Both the position numbers and the translations under genes were made by a program. A DNA stretch of 64,000 nucleotides from Brevibacillus dissolubilis (lineage in GTDB: Bacteria > Bacillota > Bacilli > Brevibacillales > Brevibacillaceae). Of the stretch, positions 51,921-60,771 are shown piece after piece. The stretch spans positions 124,001 to 188,000 of the forward strand of contig NZ_VCNA01000006.1 of NCBI RefSeq assembly GCF_006170445.1. Direction: 5' to 3'. Numbering within the stretch: the stretch's first letter is position 1; every line of letters begins with the position of its first letter. The notes under the pieces were generated by a model. That model was not told the DNA's origin. It did not search any database and saw nothing but the letters and a program-made list of their open reading frames with translations.

Positions 51921-52709
51921 TTATTTCCCTGTCAACTGATACATAATTCTCCGGTGAACTTCCTCTACGAACTCCTTCGTCGTCTCAGCCGCTTTTTCTG
52001 GAGTTGCCATCTGTTCCTCGGTAAAGCTGAAAATCCCCTCGATTTCATTGAAATCCAGCTCATCCATTTTGGAGCCGAAGTGTGTATACAGCAACCTCTT
52101 ATCCAGCTCGAACAATCCCCCGACCACCGCGTGGCTGTAGTACGGATTCAAGTTAAACTCAAACTCGTCAAAGATCCCGCGCATCCAGTCCGTGCATTGA
52201 AAGCGCATCTCTTGATACGGATGCACATAAGCCTCTTTGATCAGCTGACAGCCAAGCAGTTTCATACCTTCCATGAAGTTTTTCACGATGCCTACCGGCA
52301 GAATCGTCAGGTGGTCAACGTCCTGTGCATCTGATGCGAAGGATACGTCCAGATTGGTCTTGAAGTAGAAACGGGTCGTCAGCGAGGTAAACGGCATATA
52401 TTTTGGGATATCAAAAGAAAAGTCCAACTCGAGAGTCTCGTCGGCCTCAATCGTGAAAGCCTCAATCACACGGACGCTGTGGATGCTTTCATCACGGGTT
52501 AAGAGGTGGCCGTTCTCATCGTAGTATTTGGATGCGGCACGAAGATCGACTTCAATATGATTCACCTTTTGACGGGAGCCACTGCCGCGGACGATGAATG
52601 TGCCGTGCAGGCACTCGCCAGTCTCTACTATATTTTTATCAAGCACCAGATCGATAGAAGCGTTGCCTGCGGTAAAGCGGGAGATGAGTTTGGAAAATAG
52701 ATTCACCAT
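51921..52709 (-). CDS. spo0M: Sporulation-control protein Spo0M
   Basis: 262 residues. Arrestin-like Spo0M fold: N-terminal SIDLVLDKNIVETGECLHGTF, then LELDFSFDIPKYMPFTS and TRFYFKTNLDV. C-terminal region is helical and acidic. Spo0M influences Spo0A-phosphorelay and cell shape in Bacillus. ATG 52709 follows AGGAGGG; the longer frame to 52871 overlaps a terminator. Confidence 0.92.
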   Translation of the reverse strand: MVNLFSKLISRFTAGNASIDLVLDKNIVETGECLHGTFIVRGSGSRQKVNHIEVDLRAASKYYDENGHLLTRDESIHSVRVIEAFTIEADETLELDFSFDIPKYMPFTSLTTRFYFKTNLDVSFASDAQDVDHLTILPVGIVKNFMEGMKLLGCQLIKEAYVHPYQEMRFQCTDWMRGIFDEFEFNLNPYYSHAVVGGLFELDKRLLYTHFGSKMDELDFNEIEGIFSFTEEQMATPEKAAETTKEFVEEVHRRIMYQLTGK

Positions 52710-52793
52710 ATGTATATACCCTCCTGAGAGTGTGATAGAAATTTCCAATAATAAGTGTAATACGAATCGGATGGGAAAGGGTTGCAGTTGGAT

Positions 52794-52835
52794 AAAAAAA
52801 GCCCGGTTTGGCTGGAGGATCAGCAACAAACCGGG
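52794..52835 (-). terminator. Terminator after the chitinase gene
   Basis: On the minus strand CCCGGTTTG / CAAACCGGG, then CTTTTTTT. Confidence 0.75.
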
Positions 52836-52896
52836 AGTCGGGAAAACCAAGACTTTTTTCAAACGGGCCAAAAAAGGCCGATGCAGTCTTACAACC

Positions 52897-54444
52897 CTAT
52901 TTCAACAAATCAAGCGTACTCCTCACCCCATTGGCAAATAAATACCCACTCTTCGCATCCCAGTTGATCGACCAGGTCATCACACCTTTAAAACCGGGAT
53001 AGCCAGCAGGATTTTGCAGTTTGTACGTACCGCCGTAGGAGACGCCTTTTACCAGATAGTTCAGTGCCCGATCCATATCCGCATTGGTCGTATACCCACC
53101 GCCAGCCGCACTTGGGGAAGACGGCAGTCCAATCGCTACCTGCTCCGGCTTTAAAGAGGGGAACACATTGTTGCTGTTGCGGGCAATCGGGAAGCCTTTG
53201 AGTAGCATCTCAGCCATGGCCACTTGGAAATCTGCCGTTCCTTGCGCGTAGCTTTTTCCATCCAGTGCTTCCATCGAGCCGCTGTTGTAGTGCTGGACGT
53301 GGATGAAGTTCATTTTGTCGCGCAGACCATAGATGACAGGCAGATAAGCGCCCCACGGCCCGCCGTAGGAAGTCAGACCGCCTTGGACGTAAGCGGTTTC
53401 AGGTGCCATCGTGACCATGAAGCCTGTGCCATACTTGTCAGAAAGCGTACGGACAGCGGAGATCAGGTTAACGACTTTTGGGGTAGTAGGGTTCTTAAAA
53501 TCGGTATCACCGGGGTTGAGCGAGAGCGACCCACCCTCCAAGTCGATATCCAGCCCGTCAAAACCATACGTCTCGATGATCGACGACATGGAGCTGATGA
53601 AGCTTTGCTTCGCTGCTTCGGTGTGCAGCTCGACGACACCATTGGCACCACCAATGGAGATGAGCACTTTTTTACCTTGGCTCTTCAGATAGGCGATATC
53701 GGATTTGAACTCAGATACGGTCGCGTTATAAGGGATGAAGCCCATCGTAGCGTGGTCAGCACCGGTTGGCTCGGCAAAAGCGACTTGGATTACGTCATAT
53801 TTGCCGGATACCTCGCGCAGCTTGAGAGTCGTGGAGCCGTTGTCGAAGTTGTGCCAGTAGCCGACCAAGACCTTGGTTCCCGTTCCTGTGGTGGGAGGCG
53901 GGGTGGTGGAGGACAGGGTGGTGATCGAGACGGAATTGCTGCTGGCAGAGAGGTTGCCTGCGGCGTCTTTGGCCTTGACGGTGAAGCTGTAGGTGGTGCT
54001 TGCGGCGAGACCTGTTACGGTGTAGGAAGTAGTGGTGGAGGTGGCGACCAATGTTGTGCCACGGTATACATGATACCCAGTGACACCTGTGTTATCTGTG
54101 GAGGCGGACCAGCTGAGGCCAACAGAGCTGCTGGTGATGTTGGAAGAGGTCAGGTTGGTGGGAGTGGAGGGGGCTTGCGTATCGCCGGTCGGAGGCGGTG
54201 GGTTGGTCGTACCTGATTGTTTTTCCCACAGGGCAGGGACATTCGGCGGTTCCCAGCCGGTGAGTGAGGTGTGGGCCTGGATGCATTTGTACTCGTAGGA
54301 CTGATAGGAGACGAGATCCCCCACTTTGTAAGCAACATTCGGTGCCCAAGCTGCGGCTGCCGCAGATGCTGCCTGAACCATGCTTGCGATCATCATGACG
54401 ACGAGGAAAATCAACAGACTCTTTTGCTTGATTGCTCTCATCAT
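52897..54444 (-). CDS. Secreted GH18 chitinase with CBM5/12 and fibronectin type III domains
   Basis: 515 residues. Signal peptide to about 29 (LLIFLVVMMIASMVQAASAA), chitin-binding domain of family 5/12 (AWAPNVAYKVGDLVSYQSYE, WEPPNVPALWEK), fibronectin type III (about 83-175) and a GH18 catalytic domain (190-510) with FDGLDIDLEGG: D296, D299, D301 and catalytic E303. Resembles ChiD-type chitinases of Bacillus. Degrades chitin outside the cell. Start ATG 54444 (an MM doublet, 54441 also possible) follows GGGAGAGG. Confidence 0.95.
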   Translation of the reverse strand: MMRAIKQKSLLIFLVVMMIASMVQAASAAAAAWAPNVAYKVGDLVSYQSYEYKCIQAHTSLTGWEPPNVPALWEKQSGTTNPPPPTGDTQAPSTPTNLTSSNITSSSVGLSWSASTDNTGVTGYHVYRGTTLVATSTTTSYTVTGLAASTTYSFTVKAKDAAGNLSASSNSVSITTLSSTTPPPTTGTGTKVLVGYWHNFDNGSTTLKLREVSGKYDVIQVAFAEPTGADHATMGFIPYNATVSEFKSDIAYLKSQGKKVLISIGGANGVVELHTEAAKQSFISSMSSIIETYGFDGLDIDLEGGSLSLNPGDTDFKNPTTPKVVNLISAVRTLSDKYGTGFMVTMAPETAYVQGGLTSYGGPWGAYLPVIYGLRDKMNFIHVQHYNSGSMEALDGKSYAQGTADFQVAMAEMLLKGFPIARNSNNVFPSLKPEQVAIGLPSSPSAAGGGYTTNADMDRALNYLVKGVSYGGTYKLQNPAGYPGFKGVMTWSINWDAKSGYLFANGVRSTLDLLK

Positions 54445-54682
54445 ACCTCTCCCTTCTTTATTTACGGAAAATTATGACAATCATATCCGGCACAATCATT
54501 AAAACACATCCGACCCACCTAGCTGAAGGGAGAAAAATCTGCGTGTGGGGGAGAATTTCGCATAAATCGGCTACTTAGATGAAAAAAGTAGTTGCAACTT
54601 TTGCTGATCATTAGCAATTTTTCGAAAGAATCATGGTAAAATAGGGCTATCAACTCTCCCAGTAACGGAGGTAGACATCGCT

Positions 54683-55387
54683 ATGAAAAGCCCCTTGATT
54701 CTACTGATACTGACAGCGCTCCTGCTCGCAGGCTGCCAAGCGGAGGCTACCAACCAAGAGAGCCAACCAGCCCAACAACAGATGCAGGACCAGATGAATC
54801 TATCATCTTCCCAAACACCTGCCGCCACCAGACCCGAGGAGCAATCAGACGATATCCAGTCCAAACTAGAGGCTGGTAAGCAAGCCTTGCAAGACGGGGA
54901 TGAAGCCTTGGCACTACTGATTTTTGACCAAATCAGCAAGCTGCCCGCCGATCCCAGCAGACAAGTGATGATTGATGAAGCGAAGAAATACGTCGAGGAT
55001 ATTCAGAAAAACCGCCGTTTCCAACCGACGATTCAGGTAGTGGATGACCAGTACATGATCGAGGGCATCGCGCTTGACATGACAGAGCAACTGCTGCTCC
55101 ACAACTGGGGCCAACCCGATGACGAAGCACCCCGTCCTGATGCGACAGGACAAGGGCTGATCTATCCGTATGATGACGTCACTATCTATCTGAGCGGCCA
55201 GCCGAGAGTGATCAAGCGCATCGAGGTGAACATGAACGAGAATCTCAGACAGGCGATCAAAGACTGGGGAGCACCCGCCACCAAATCCTTTGGGCAGGAG
55301 AAGTATACGCTCACAGGCGGTAACCAGGTCGTCTTGGTCGATAATCAGAAAAACAGTGTGGTCATAACCCACGAAAACAGCCAATAA
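54683..55387 (+). CDS. Lipoprotein of unknown function
   Basis: 234 residues. Lipobox LLLAGC after MKSPLILLILTAL; a Gln/Ser-rich linker to about 60; a short helical region like one TPR (KLEAGKQALQDGDEALALLIFDQI); then a beta-rich domain (QYMIEGIALDMTEQLLLHNWGQPD, DVTIYLSGQPRVIKRIEV) that resembles repeats of DUF4309-like proteins. No firm family. ATG 54683 follows ACGGAGGT. Confidence 0.8.
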   Translation: MKSPLILLILTALLLAGCQAEATNQESQPAQQQMQDQMNLSSSQTPAATRPEEQSDDIQSKLEAGKQALQDGDEALALLIFDQISKLPADPSRQVMIDEAKKYVEDIQKNRRFQPTIQVVDDQYMIEGIALDMTEQLLLHNWGQPDDEAPRPDATGQGLIYPYDDVTIYLSGQPRVIKRIEVNMNENLRQAIKDWGAPATKSFGQEKYTLTGGNQVVLVDNQKNSVVITHENSQ

Positions 55388-55420
55388 AGTAACAAGTAAG
55401 CAGGCAAGTAGAAAGCAGAC

Positions 55421-55460
55421 AAGCCCCTGGATGATCTTTCGCGCATCCAAGGGCTTTTTT
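55421..55460 (+). terminator. Terminator after the lipoprotein gene
   Basis: AAGCCCCTGGATG / CATCCAAGGGCTT with a T run. Confidence 0.8.
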
Positions 55461-55609
55461 GATCGGATAGAACTCATCTTATATTCTTCACCAATCTTTA
55501 TAATGCTTAACCTGCTGATAAAATTTAATTAAATCTTAACCAAAGATATTTCAAACAATTTCGAAAAAGGGTAAGATTGGCTCAGACTAGAAAAAGGGGG
55601 ATATACAGC

Positions 55610-57244
55610 ATGAACATGAAAAAAAGTGTATTTGCATTGATGAGTTCGATTCTGGTAGCAGGTGTCGCACTCACAGGTTGTGGATCGACTGAAACGGCCT
55701 CCACTACCGAGACTCCTGCAGCAGCTGACAAAAAGGGCAGTGCAGAACAGGTACTCAAGGTGAACCTGCAATCCGAGCCATCTACCGTGGACCCGGCACT
55801 TGCTGAGGATGCCACTTCCGGTACGGTAATCCGTGCTACTTTTGACGGTCTGACCCGTCTGGATGCAGATGCGAAGCCAATCAACTCCGTTGCATCCGAT
55901 GTCAAGGTCTCTGATGACCAACTGACCTATACCTTCACCCTGCGTGATTCCAAATGGAGCAATGGCGAACCTGTAACTGCTAATGACTTCGTATTCGCTT
56001 GGCTGCGTGCACTTGATGCCAAGACCGCATCCAGCTACGCGTATCAGTTGTTCTACATCAAAAATGGTCGCGCTTACAACGAAGGCAAAGTGAAAGCAGA
56101 AGAAGTGGGCATCAAGGCACTCGATGAGAAAACCCTTGAAGTCACTCTCGCGAACCCAACTCCATTTTTCCTTGAGCTGACAGCGTTCTACACGTACTTC
56201 CCAGTGAACCAAAAAGTCGTGGAAGCTAACAAAGACTGGGCGATGAACGCAGACACCTTCGTCAGCAACGGTCCTTTCAAAATGCAAAGCTGGGAACATA
56301 AAAACAGCATGGTTCTCGTGAAAAACGAAAACTATTGGGATAAAGACACGGTGAAGCTCGAAAAAATCGACTTCTCCATGATCGAAGACCAAAACACAGA
56401 GCTTTCCATGTATGACGCAGGCGACCTCGACTGGTCCGGCCAACCGGTCAGCGCACTTCCGCCAGATGCGATCATTCCGCTCAAGGATTCCGGCAAGCTG
56501 ATCGTGAAGCCAAAAGCGAGCACCTACTACTATAAGTTCAATACTGAGCGCCCGCCGTTCAATAACGCGAAAATCCGTAAAGCGTTCAGCTACGCGATCG
56601 ACCGTAAATCCATCGCTGACAATATCGCACAGTCCGGTCAAATCCCAGCGATGAATCTCCTGCCAGAATCCATGGCACTCAAGCCAGGCGGATACTTCAA
56701 GGATAACGATATCGAAAACGCGAAGAAGCTGCTCGCAGAAGGTATGAAAGAGCTCAATCTCACCACACTGCCACCGATCACGCTGACCTACAATACCTCT
56801 GAGCGCCACAAAAAAATCGCGGAAGCGGTTCAAGACCAATGGAAACAAAACCTCGGTGTTGATGTGAAGCTGGAGAACAAAGAGTTCAAAGTATTCCTCG
56901 ACGACCAGAACACCGGGAACTACATGATTGCCCGTGCCGGCTGGAACGCAGACTTCAACGATCCAATCAACTTCCTCGAAATGTTCTATGATAAAAAAGG
57001 CGGCAACAACGATACGCTTTGGGAAAATCCAAAATACCGTGAGCTCCTCGACCAAGTTGCGAAAGAAACAGACGCTGCGAAGCGCAAAGAGCTGTTCACT
57101 CAGGCTGAAGCAATCCTGATGGATGAAATGCCGATCGCACCAGTCTTCACCGATGTCAACGCATGGGTACAAAATGATAAGCTCAAAGGCGTACAGGTTG
57201 ACCCACTCAGCTTCATTGATTTCAAATGGGCCTATAAAGAATAG
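55610..57244 (+). CDS. Oligopeptide ABC transporter substrate-binding lipoprotein (OppA/DppE family)
   Basis: 544 residues. Lipobox GVALTGC after a Lys-rich start; SBP family 5 features SEPSTVDPALAEDATSG, FTLRDSKWSNGEPVTANDFVFAW, FVSNGPFKMQSWEH, KIRKAFSYAIDRKSI. It binds oligopeptides for uptake. There are no permease or ATPase genes beside it, so it is an orphan. ATG 55610 is used with AAAGGGGG upstream; 55616 is also possible. Codons are strongly NNC/NNG-biased, suggesting high expression. Confidence 0.93.
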   Translation: MNMKKSVFALMSSILVAGVALTGCGSTETASTTETPAAADKKGSAEQVLKVNLQSEPSTVDPALAEDATSGTVIRATFDGLTRLDADAKPINSVASDVKVSDDQLTYTFTLRDSKWSNGEPVTANDFVFAWLRALDAKTASSYAYQLFYIKNGRAYNEGKVKAEEVGIKALDEKTLEVTLANPTPFFLELTAFYTYFPVNQKVVEANKDWAMNADTFVSNGPFKMQSWEHKNSMVLVKNENYWDKDTVKLEKIDFSMIEDQNTELSMYDAGDLDWSGQPVSALPPDAIIPLKDSGKLIVKPKASTYYYKFNTERPPFNNAKIRKAFSYAIDRKSIADNIAQSGQIPAMNLLPESMALKPGGYFKDNDIENAKKLLAEGMKELNLTTLPPITLTYNTSERHKKIAEAVQDQWKQNLGVDVKLENKEFKVFLDDQNTGNYMIARAGWNADFNDPINFLEMFYDKKGGNNDTLWENPKYRELLDQVAKETDAAKRKELFTQAEAILMDEMPIAPVFTDVNAWVQNDKLKGVQVDPLSFIDFKWAYKE

Positions 57245-57265
57245 GATATCCCATCTGCCAAAAAT

Positions 57266-57309
57266 AAGAACCGATGAACCCGGTGTTAGGCCGGACATCG
57301 GTTCTTTTT
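57266..57309 (+). terminator. Terminator after the peptide-binding gene
   Basis: AAGAACCGATG / CATCGGTTCTT plus T run. Confidence 0.8.
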
Positions 57310-57341
57310 GCGTGGATGGTGAGTGGAGCTTGGATACTGGT

Positions 57342-57932
57342 TTAGGGGATGATTTGAAACAGGGCTTCCACATGTGGATCTTCAGCAAAATGGCCGGGGA
57401 AGATAAAGGATCGCTCATCCCGAATGACCGAGATGCCTGCCTGCTGGAATAATTCGTCTAATAATTCTGAACAAATATAAGCTTCGTTTGGGTCGTGGCG
57501 GCCTGTCCCCATGCTGATCCGTGCAGCGATTTTGATCAGCTCCTGGCGGTCGTAGCAGCGATTGAGACGGTCAGTGCCGTAGCCTAGCATATGATTGATG
57601 GTGGACTCGTCCACTTGGGAAAAAAGGCTGTGACGGCCGATATAGAGTTGCCCTTGATAAGGGCGTTTGGAGTTTTCGTAATCATAAATATAATGAGAAA
57701 GCGGAACGATTCGGACACCGTCATCTTCGACGCTCTCCAAGAGAAGGGTACGCTGGTTCCAATGAAAGACCATTCCGACGTGGCTGAAATCCGAACCGGA
57801 GAAATGCTTGATCATATCGCTGATCACATAATCACCCGAGCAGAACAGGATATCACCTGTCCTAAGCTTGGGTCGGGCTTGCGAGTAGGAGACGGCAGTG
57901 AGATTTTGAAACTTGGCATGATACATACTCAT
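57342..57932 (-). CDS. YiiX/YebB-like permuted papain-fold amidase
   Basis: 196 residues. Features of the C92/YaeF-YiiX group: GDILFCSGDY, SDFSHVGMVF (catalytic His), and EAYICSELLDELF (catalytic Cys). No signal peptide, so it is cytoplasmic or surface-associated by other means. Likely cleaves an amide or ester; substrate unknown. ATG 57932 follows AAAGGAGG. Confidence 0.8.
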   Translation of the reverse strand: MSMYHAKFQNLTAVSYSQARPKLRTGDILFCSGDYVISDMIKHFSGSDFSHVGMVFHWNQRTLLLESVEDDGVRIVPLSHYIYDYENSKRPYQGQLYIGRHSLFSQVDESTINHMLGYGTDRLNRCYDRQELIKIAARISMGTGRHDPNEAYICSELLDELFQQAGISVIRDERSFIFPGHFAEDPHVEALFQIIP

Positions 57933-58092
57933 ACGCGTACCTCCTTTTAGATGGGGATTCTTCCATTTTATCACAACCCTGATCTTATAGAATTGAGACT
58001 AATGGGGTGAGTTTTGTCTCATGTGTCCCGTCTATGTAGGCAGGTGCATACGATAATCCGAGTCTTTCTGGAAATGGAGAGGATGATTGTAC

Positions 58093-58929
58093 ATGGCGGA
58101 AAAGCAACGGATTACGGTCTGGGAAGAGCATATGTTTTGGCTGGAGATTCTCCAAGACCACGCCATCTTCGTTCGAGACTATTTGTCCCCGGAGGAGAAG
58201 AGATGGGTACAGATGGCAGAGCAATATATCCAAGCGTTTGGGCGTCTGCGTGAGATTTTGTTTCAACTGGATCCCACACTGCCTGCTGAGTCGGATACGA
58301 TGAAGAGATTTGCAGCAGAGGTATATCCGGTAGCATGTGGGTATTATCAATTGGAGGGGCATTTGCAGGGGCTGCGCATTCAGAATGAAGTCAACCTGAA
58401 TCTGACCCCGACCTATCTGAATGGGACATTGAGTGAAAACGAAGAGTACCTGCGATTGCTTGGATTTTATATGAAGGGCCAACAGCCGGAAGAAATGTCG
58501 CTGGTCAGCCTGCTCGATATGTGGTTGATGGATCAGGTGGGGCATGCGTACCTGCTTGCCAATTCGCTTGACCCGGTGGAAAGCGAGTTGGGGCAGCGTG
58601 CCCGTGAGTTCGTCCAACGATTTCAGGCATTCGTGGCCACTAACAATGCCATGAGAGGGTATCTGCGTTTTCTAGCCCCGGGCTTTCCCCGTCAGGAACG
58701 GTTTGCCCGTGAAGTGTTACTTGCGGTGATGGAATTCAATAAGCTGATCGTCGAAGTGGTGAACCGTTATAAAGAGGATGAAGTGTTTACCCGTCTGACG
58801 CTGCGTTTTCTGGAGCATCATTTCCCGGAGGCTTGTTACTTGATGCGCAAGCTCTCCGCCTTTGTCCCGGAGATGCAGGCCGAGATTTCATGTCCGTTGA
58901 CGAAGCCGTCTTTTGTCACCAAGGCATAG
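58093..58929 (+). CDS. DUF2935 family protein
   Basis: 278 residues, two repeats of the DUF2935 helical unit (WEEHMFWLEILQDHAIFV; WLMDQVGHAYLLANSLDP). The His/Glu positions in these helices recall di-metal or haemerythrin-like bundles, but activity is unknown. ATG 58093 follows GGAGAGG; a TTG at 58087 would add two residues. Confidence 0.86.
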   Translation: MAEKQRITVWEEHMFWLEILQDHAIFVRDYLSPEEKRWVQMAEQYIQAFGRLREILFQLDPTLPAESDTMKRFAAEVYPVACGYYQLEGHLQGLRIQNEVNLNLTPTYLNGTLSENEEYLRLLGFYMKGQQPEEMSLVSLLDMWLMDQVGHAYLLANSLDPVESELGQRAREFVQRFQAFVATNNAMRGYLRFLAPGFPRQERFAREVLLAVMEFNKLIVEVVNRYKEDEVFTRLTLRFLEHHFPEACYLMRKLSAFVPEMQAEISCPLTKPSFVTKA

Positions 58930-58938
58930 GCGAAAGGA

Positions 58939-59268
58939 TCAGTAGAGCGCAGGATTACCCTCATGGTAAGGCACTTGGGTAAGCTCCTCACTAAGATGCG
59001 GGATGACTTGCTCCACGGTAGCTTCCTGAATCATGATCACTTGCTCCAGACGACAGGCAGGGCAGGTGGCGACATGTGGACACAAGTGGCTGCTCACATC
59101 GGGGTATCCGTCCGTTCTTTTCAAGTCATCGAAGGGGCGGTAAGGGCTATAGTCGCCGAAGTAGTCGAGCAGCCTTCCTTGATCATCGAGCTTGGACCCG
59201 CAGCTTTCACATGTGACCTGCAGCTCTGTAAAACCGTTACAGATTGGGCACATAAAGTTCATCTCCAT
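58939..59268 (-). CDS. Zinc-ribbon protein of unknown function
   Basis: 109 residues. The N-terminal MCPICNGF and CESCGSKL make a four-Cys zinc ribbon (about residues 7-27); a second Cys/His group (CPHVATCPAC) lies near 75. The C-terminus is acidic. No family name recognised. ATG 59268 is 9 bases after GGAGG. The longer frame to 59430 crosses the yumC terminator. Confidence 0.72.
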   Translation of the reverse strand: MEMNFMCPICNGFTELQVTCESCGSKLDDQGRLLDYFGDYSPYRPFDDLKRTDGYPDVSSHLCPHVATCPACRLEQVIMIQEATVEQVIPHLSEELTQVPYHEGNPALY

Positions 59269-59323
59269 AAGATCACACCTCCATTTCGTTACTGTTTGCC
59301 AGAGAGACGGCATGTATGCAAAA

Positions 59324-59363
59324 TAAAAAACCCCGTACACGGCGTCATAAACGTGTACAGGGT
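59324..59363 (-). terminator. Terminator after yumC
   Basis: Minus strand ACCCTGTACACG / CGTGTACGGGGT, then six T. Confidence 0.8.
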
Positions 59364-59377
59364 ATGGCTTGAAACGC

Positions 59378-60391
59378 TTACTTGTTGCCGAAGTCCATGC
59401 TAGAGGAGTGACCCGGCTGAATTTTGGCATCTGGGTTCACATAGGTCATCGCATTGTTGACAGCGGTCGGAGCTTCACCGAAGCCGACAGCGATCAGTTT
59501 TACCTTACCAGGGTAGGTTGCGATATCACCTGCTGCATAGATGCCAGGGATGTTGGTCTCCATCTTGGAGTTAACGACGATGGAGCCTTTCTCGATTTCC
59601 AGACCCCAGTTTTTGATTGGGCCAAGAGAAGAGATGAATCCGAAGTTTACGATGACAGCATCGACATCATAGCTGATTTCTTCGCCTGTGGCAGCCTGAA
59701 CGATCGTCACGCGCTCGATTTTGTCCTCACCTTCGAGGGACTTGAGCTCGTATGGTGTTCTTACTTCCACATTGGAAGACATCAGGGTTTCGACACTGTG
59801 CTCGTGTGCACGGAATTTTTCGCGTCGGTGCACGAGGGTTACTTTTTCAGCGATTGGTTCAAGCATAAGTGCCCAGTCAACCGCGGAGTCACCACCGCCG
59901 AATACGACTACCTTTTGGCCTTTGAAGGCATTGAGGTCAGTGACGAAGTAGTGGAGATTGCTTTTCTCAAAGCGCGGAGCATCTGGATGATCGAGGCGGC
60001 GTGGCTCGAATGCGCCTACACCAGCCGTGATGATGACCGCTTTGGATTGGTGTGATGCTTTGTCTGTTGTGATCTCAAAGGTGTTGGTTTCTTCTTTTTT
60101 GACGACCGTCTCTACTTTTTCTTCCAGACATACGGTTGGATGAAAATGAGAGATTTGCTGCTTGAGATTATCCACTAATTCCTGAGCACGGACTTGTGGG
60201 AAACCGGCAACATCATAAATGAACTTTTCAGGATAAAGGGCAGACAACTGGCCACCGAGTTGTGGCATGCTTTCAATAATTTTTACATTTGCTTGACGCA
60301 TACCACCATAAAAGGCAGTAAATAATCCAGCAGGACCCCCGCCTATAATCGTAAGATCGTACACTTGTTCATCTCTATGCAAAGAACTCAA
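59378..60391 (-). CDS. yumC: Ferredoxin/flavodoxin-NADP+ reductase YumC (thioredoxin reductase-like)
   Basis: 337 residues, FNR of the thioredoxin-reductase-like type. FAD motif [25 protein letters not shown] motif [18 protein letters not shown], no C-x2-C redox pair, and the FAD motif [15 protein letters not shown]. Close to Bacillus YumC. The start is TTG 60391, 9 bases after GGAGG; a GTG at 60433 gives 14 more residues without a site. It donates electrons to ferredoxin/flavodoxin. Confidence 0.93.
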   Translation of the reverse strand: MSSLHRDEQVYDLTIIGGGPAGLFTAFYGGMRQANVKIIESMPQLGGQLSALYPEKFIYDVAGFPQVRAQELVDNLKQQISHFHPTVCLEEKVETVVKKEETNTFEITTDKASHQSKAVIITAGVGAFEPRRLDHPDAPRFEKSNLHYFVTDLNAFKGQKVVVFGGGDSAVDWALMLEPIAEKVTLVHRREKFRAHEHSVETLMSSNVEVRTPYELKSLEGEDKIERVTIVQAATGEEISYDVDAVIVNFGFISSLGPIKNWGLEIEKGSIVVNSKMETNIPGIYAAGDIATYPGKVKLIAVGFGEAPTAVNNAMTYVNPDAKIQPGHSSSMDFGNK

Positions 60392-60532
60392 CTCCAAGCA
60401 CCTCCGAGGGGAATCGTCAGAATTCAAAGCCACTTCCTATTATACCCATCCTCATCCTATAAAAAAAGGAGCATTCCAAAAAGAGCAACAAAAGGTGGGC
60501 GGAAATAAAGGCAAATTTGTGTCAAAAACCAC

Positions 60533-60561
60533 TTGCAAATCATGGATTTACCTTCTATGAT
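60533..60561 (+). promoter_or_regulatory. Promoter for yumB (NADH dehydrogenase)
   Basis: TTGCAA at 60533-60538, 17-base spacer, TATGAT at 60556-60561. Confidence 0.65.
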
Positions 60562-60580
60562 AGTTGGTAAACAGATGCGA

Positions 60581-60598
60581 TTGTGCATTTTTTCACAG
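60581..60598 (+). promoter_or_regulatory. Rex-like operator
   Basis: TTGTGCATTTTTTCACAG, 14 of 18 matches to the Rex consensus I recall (TTGTGAAATATTTCACAA). It lies just downstream of the predicted start of transcription. Confidence 0.5.
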
Positions 60599-60771
60599 CT
60601 TAGCGCCATTCGGGGTGGCGAATCCAAGCAAATAAAGCAGCTGAACGCCCGATAGTAATACTTACTACATGTATTTTCACTTCTCTAAGGGCAACTTACA
60701 TCTAATCACGTGAAAAAAAGCACAAAGTTGCGGAAGAGTTCAGAAAATAGACAGAATGGAAGGGATACCTC

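Larger units (their letters stand above)
60434..60771. other. Divergent intergenic region between yumC and yumB
   Basis: 338 bases without a gene. It holds the yumB promoter (60533-60561) and a Rex-like site (60581-60598), and a short hairpin CGCCA / TGGCG near 60603. Confidence 0.7.

Noticed and set aside
55529-57418. 629-codon antisense frame over the peptide-binding protein gene
   Set aside because: It results from strong third-position bias in the real gene, has no ribosome site and overlaps terminators.
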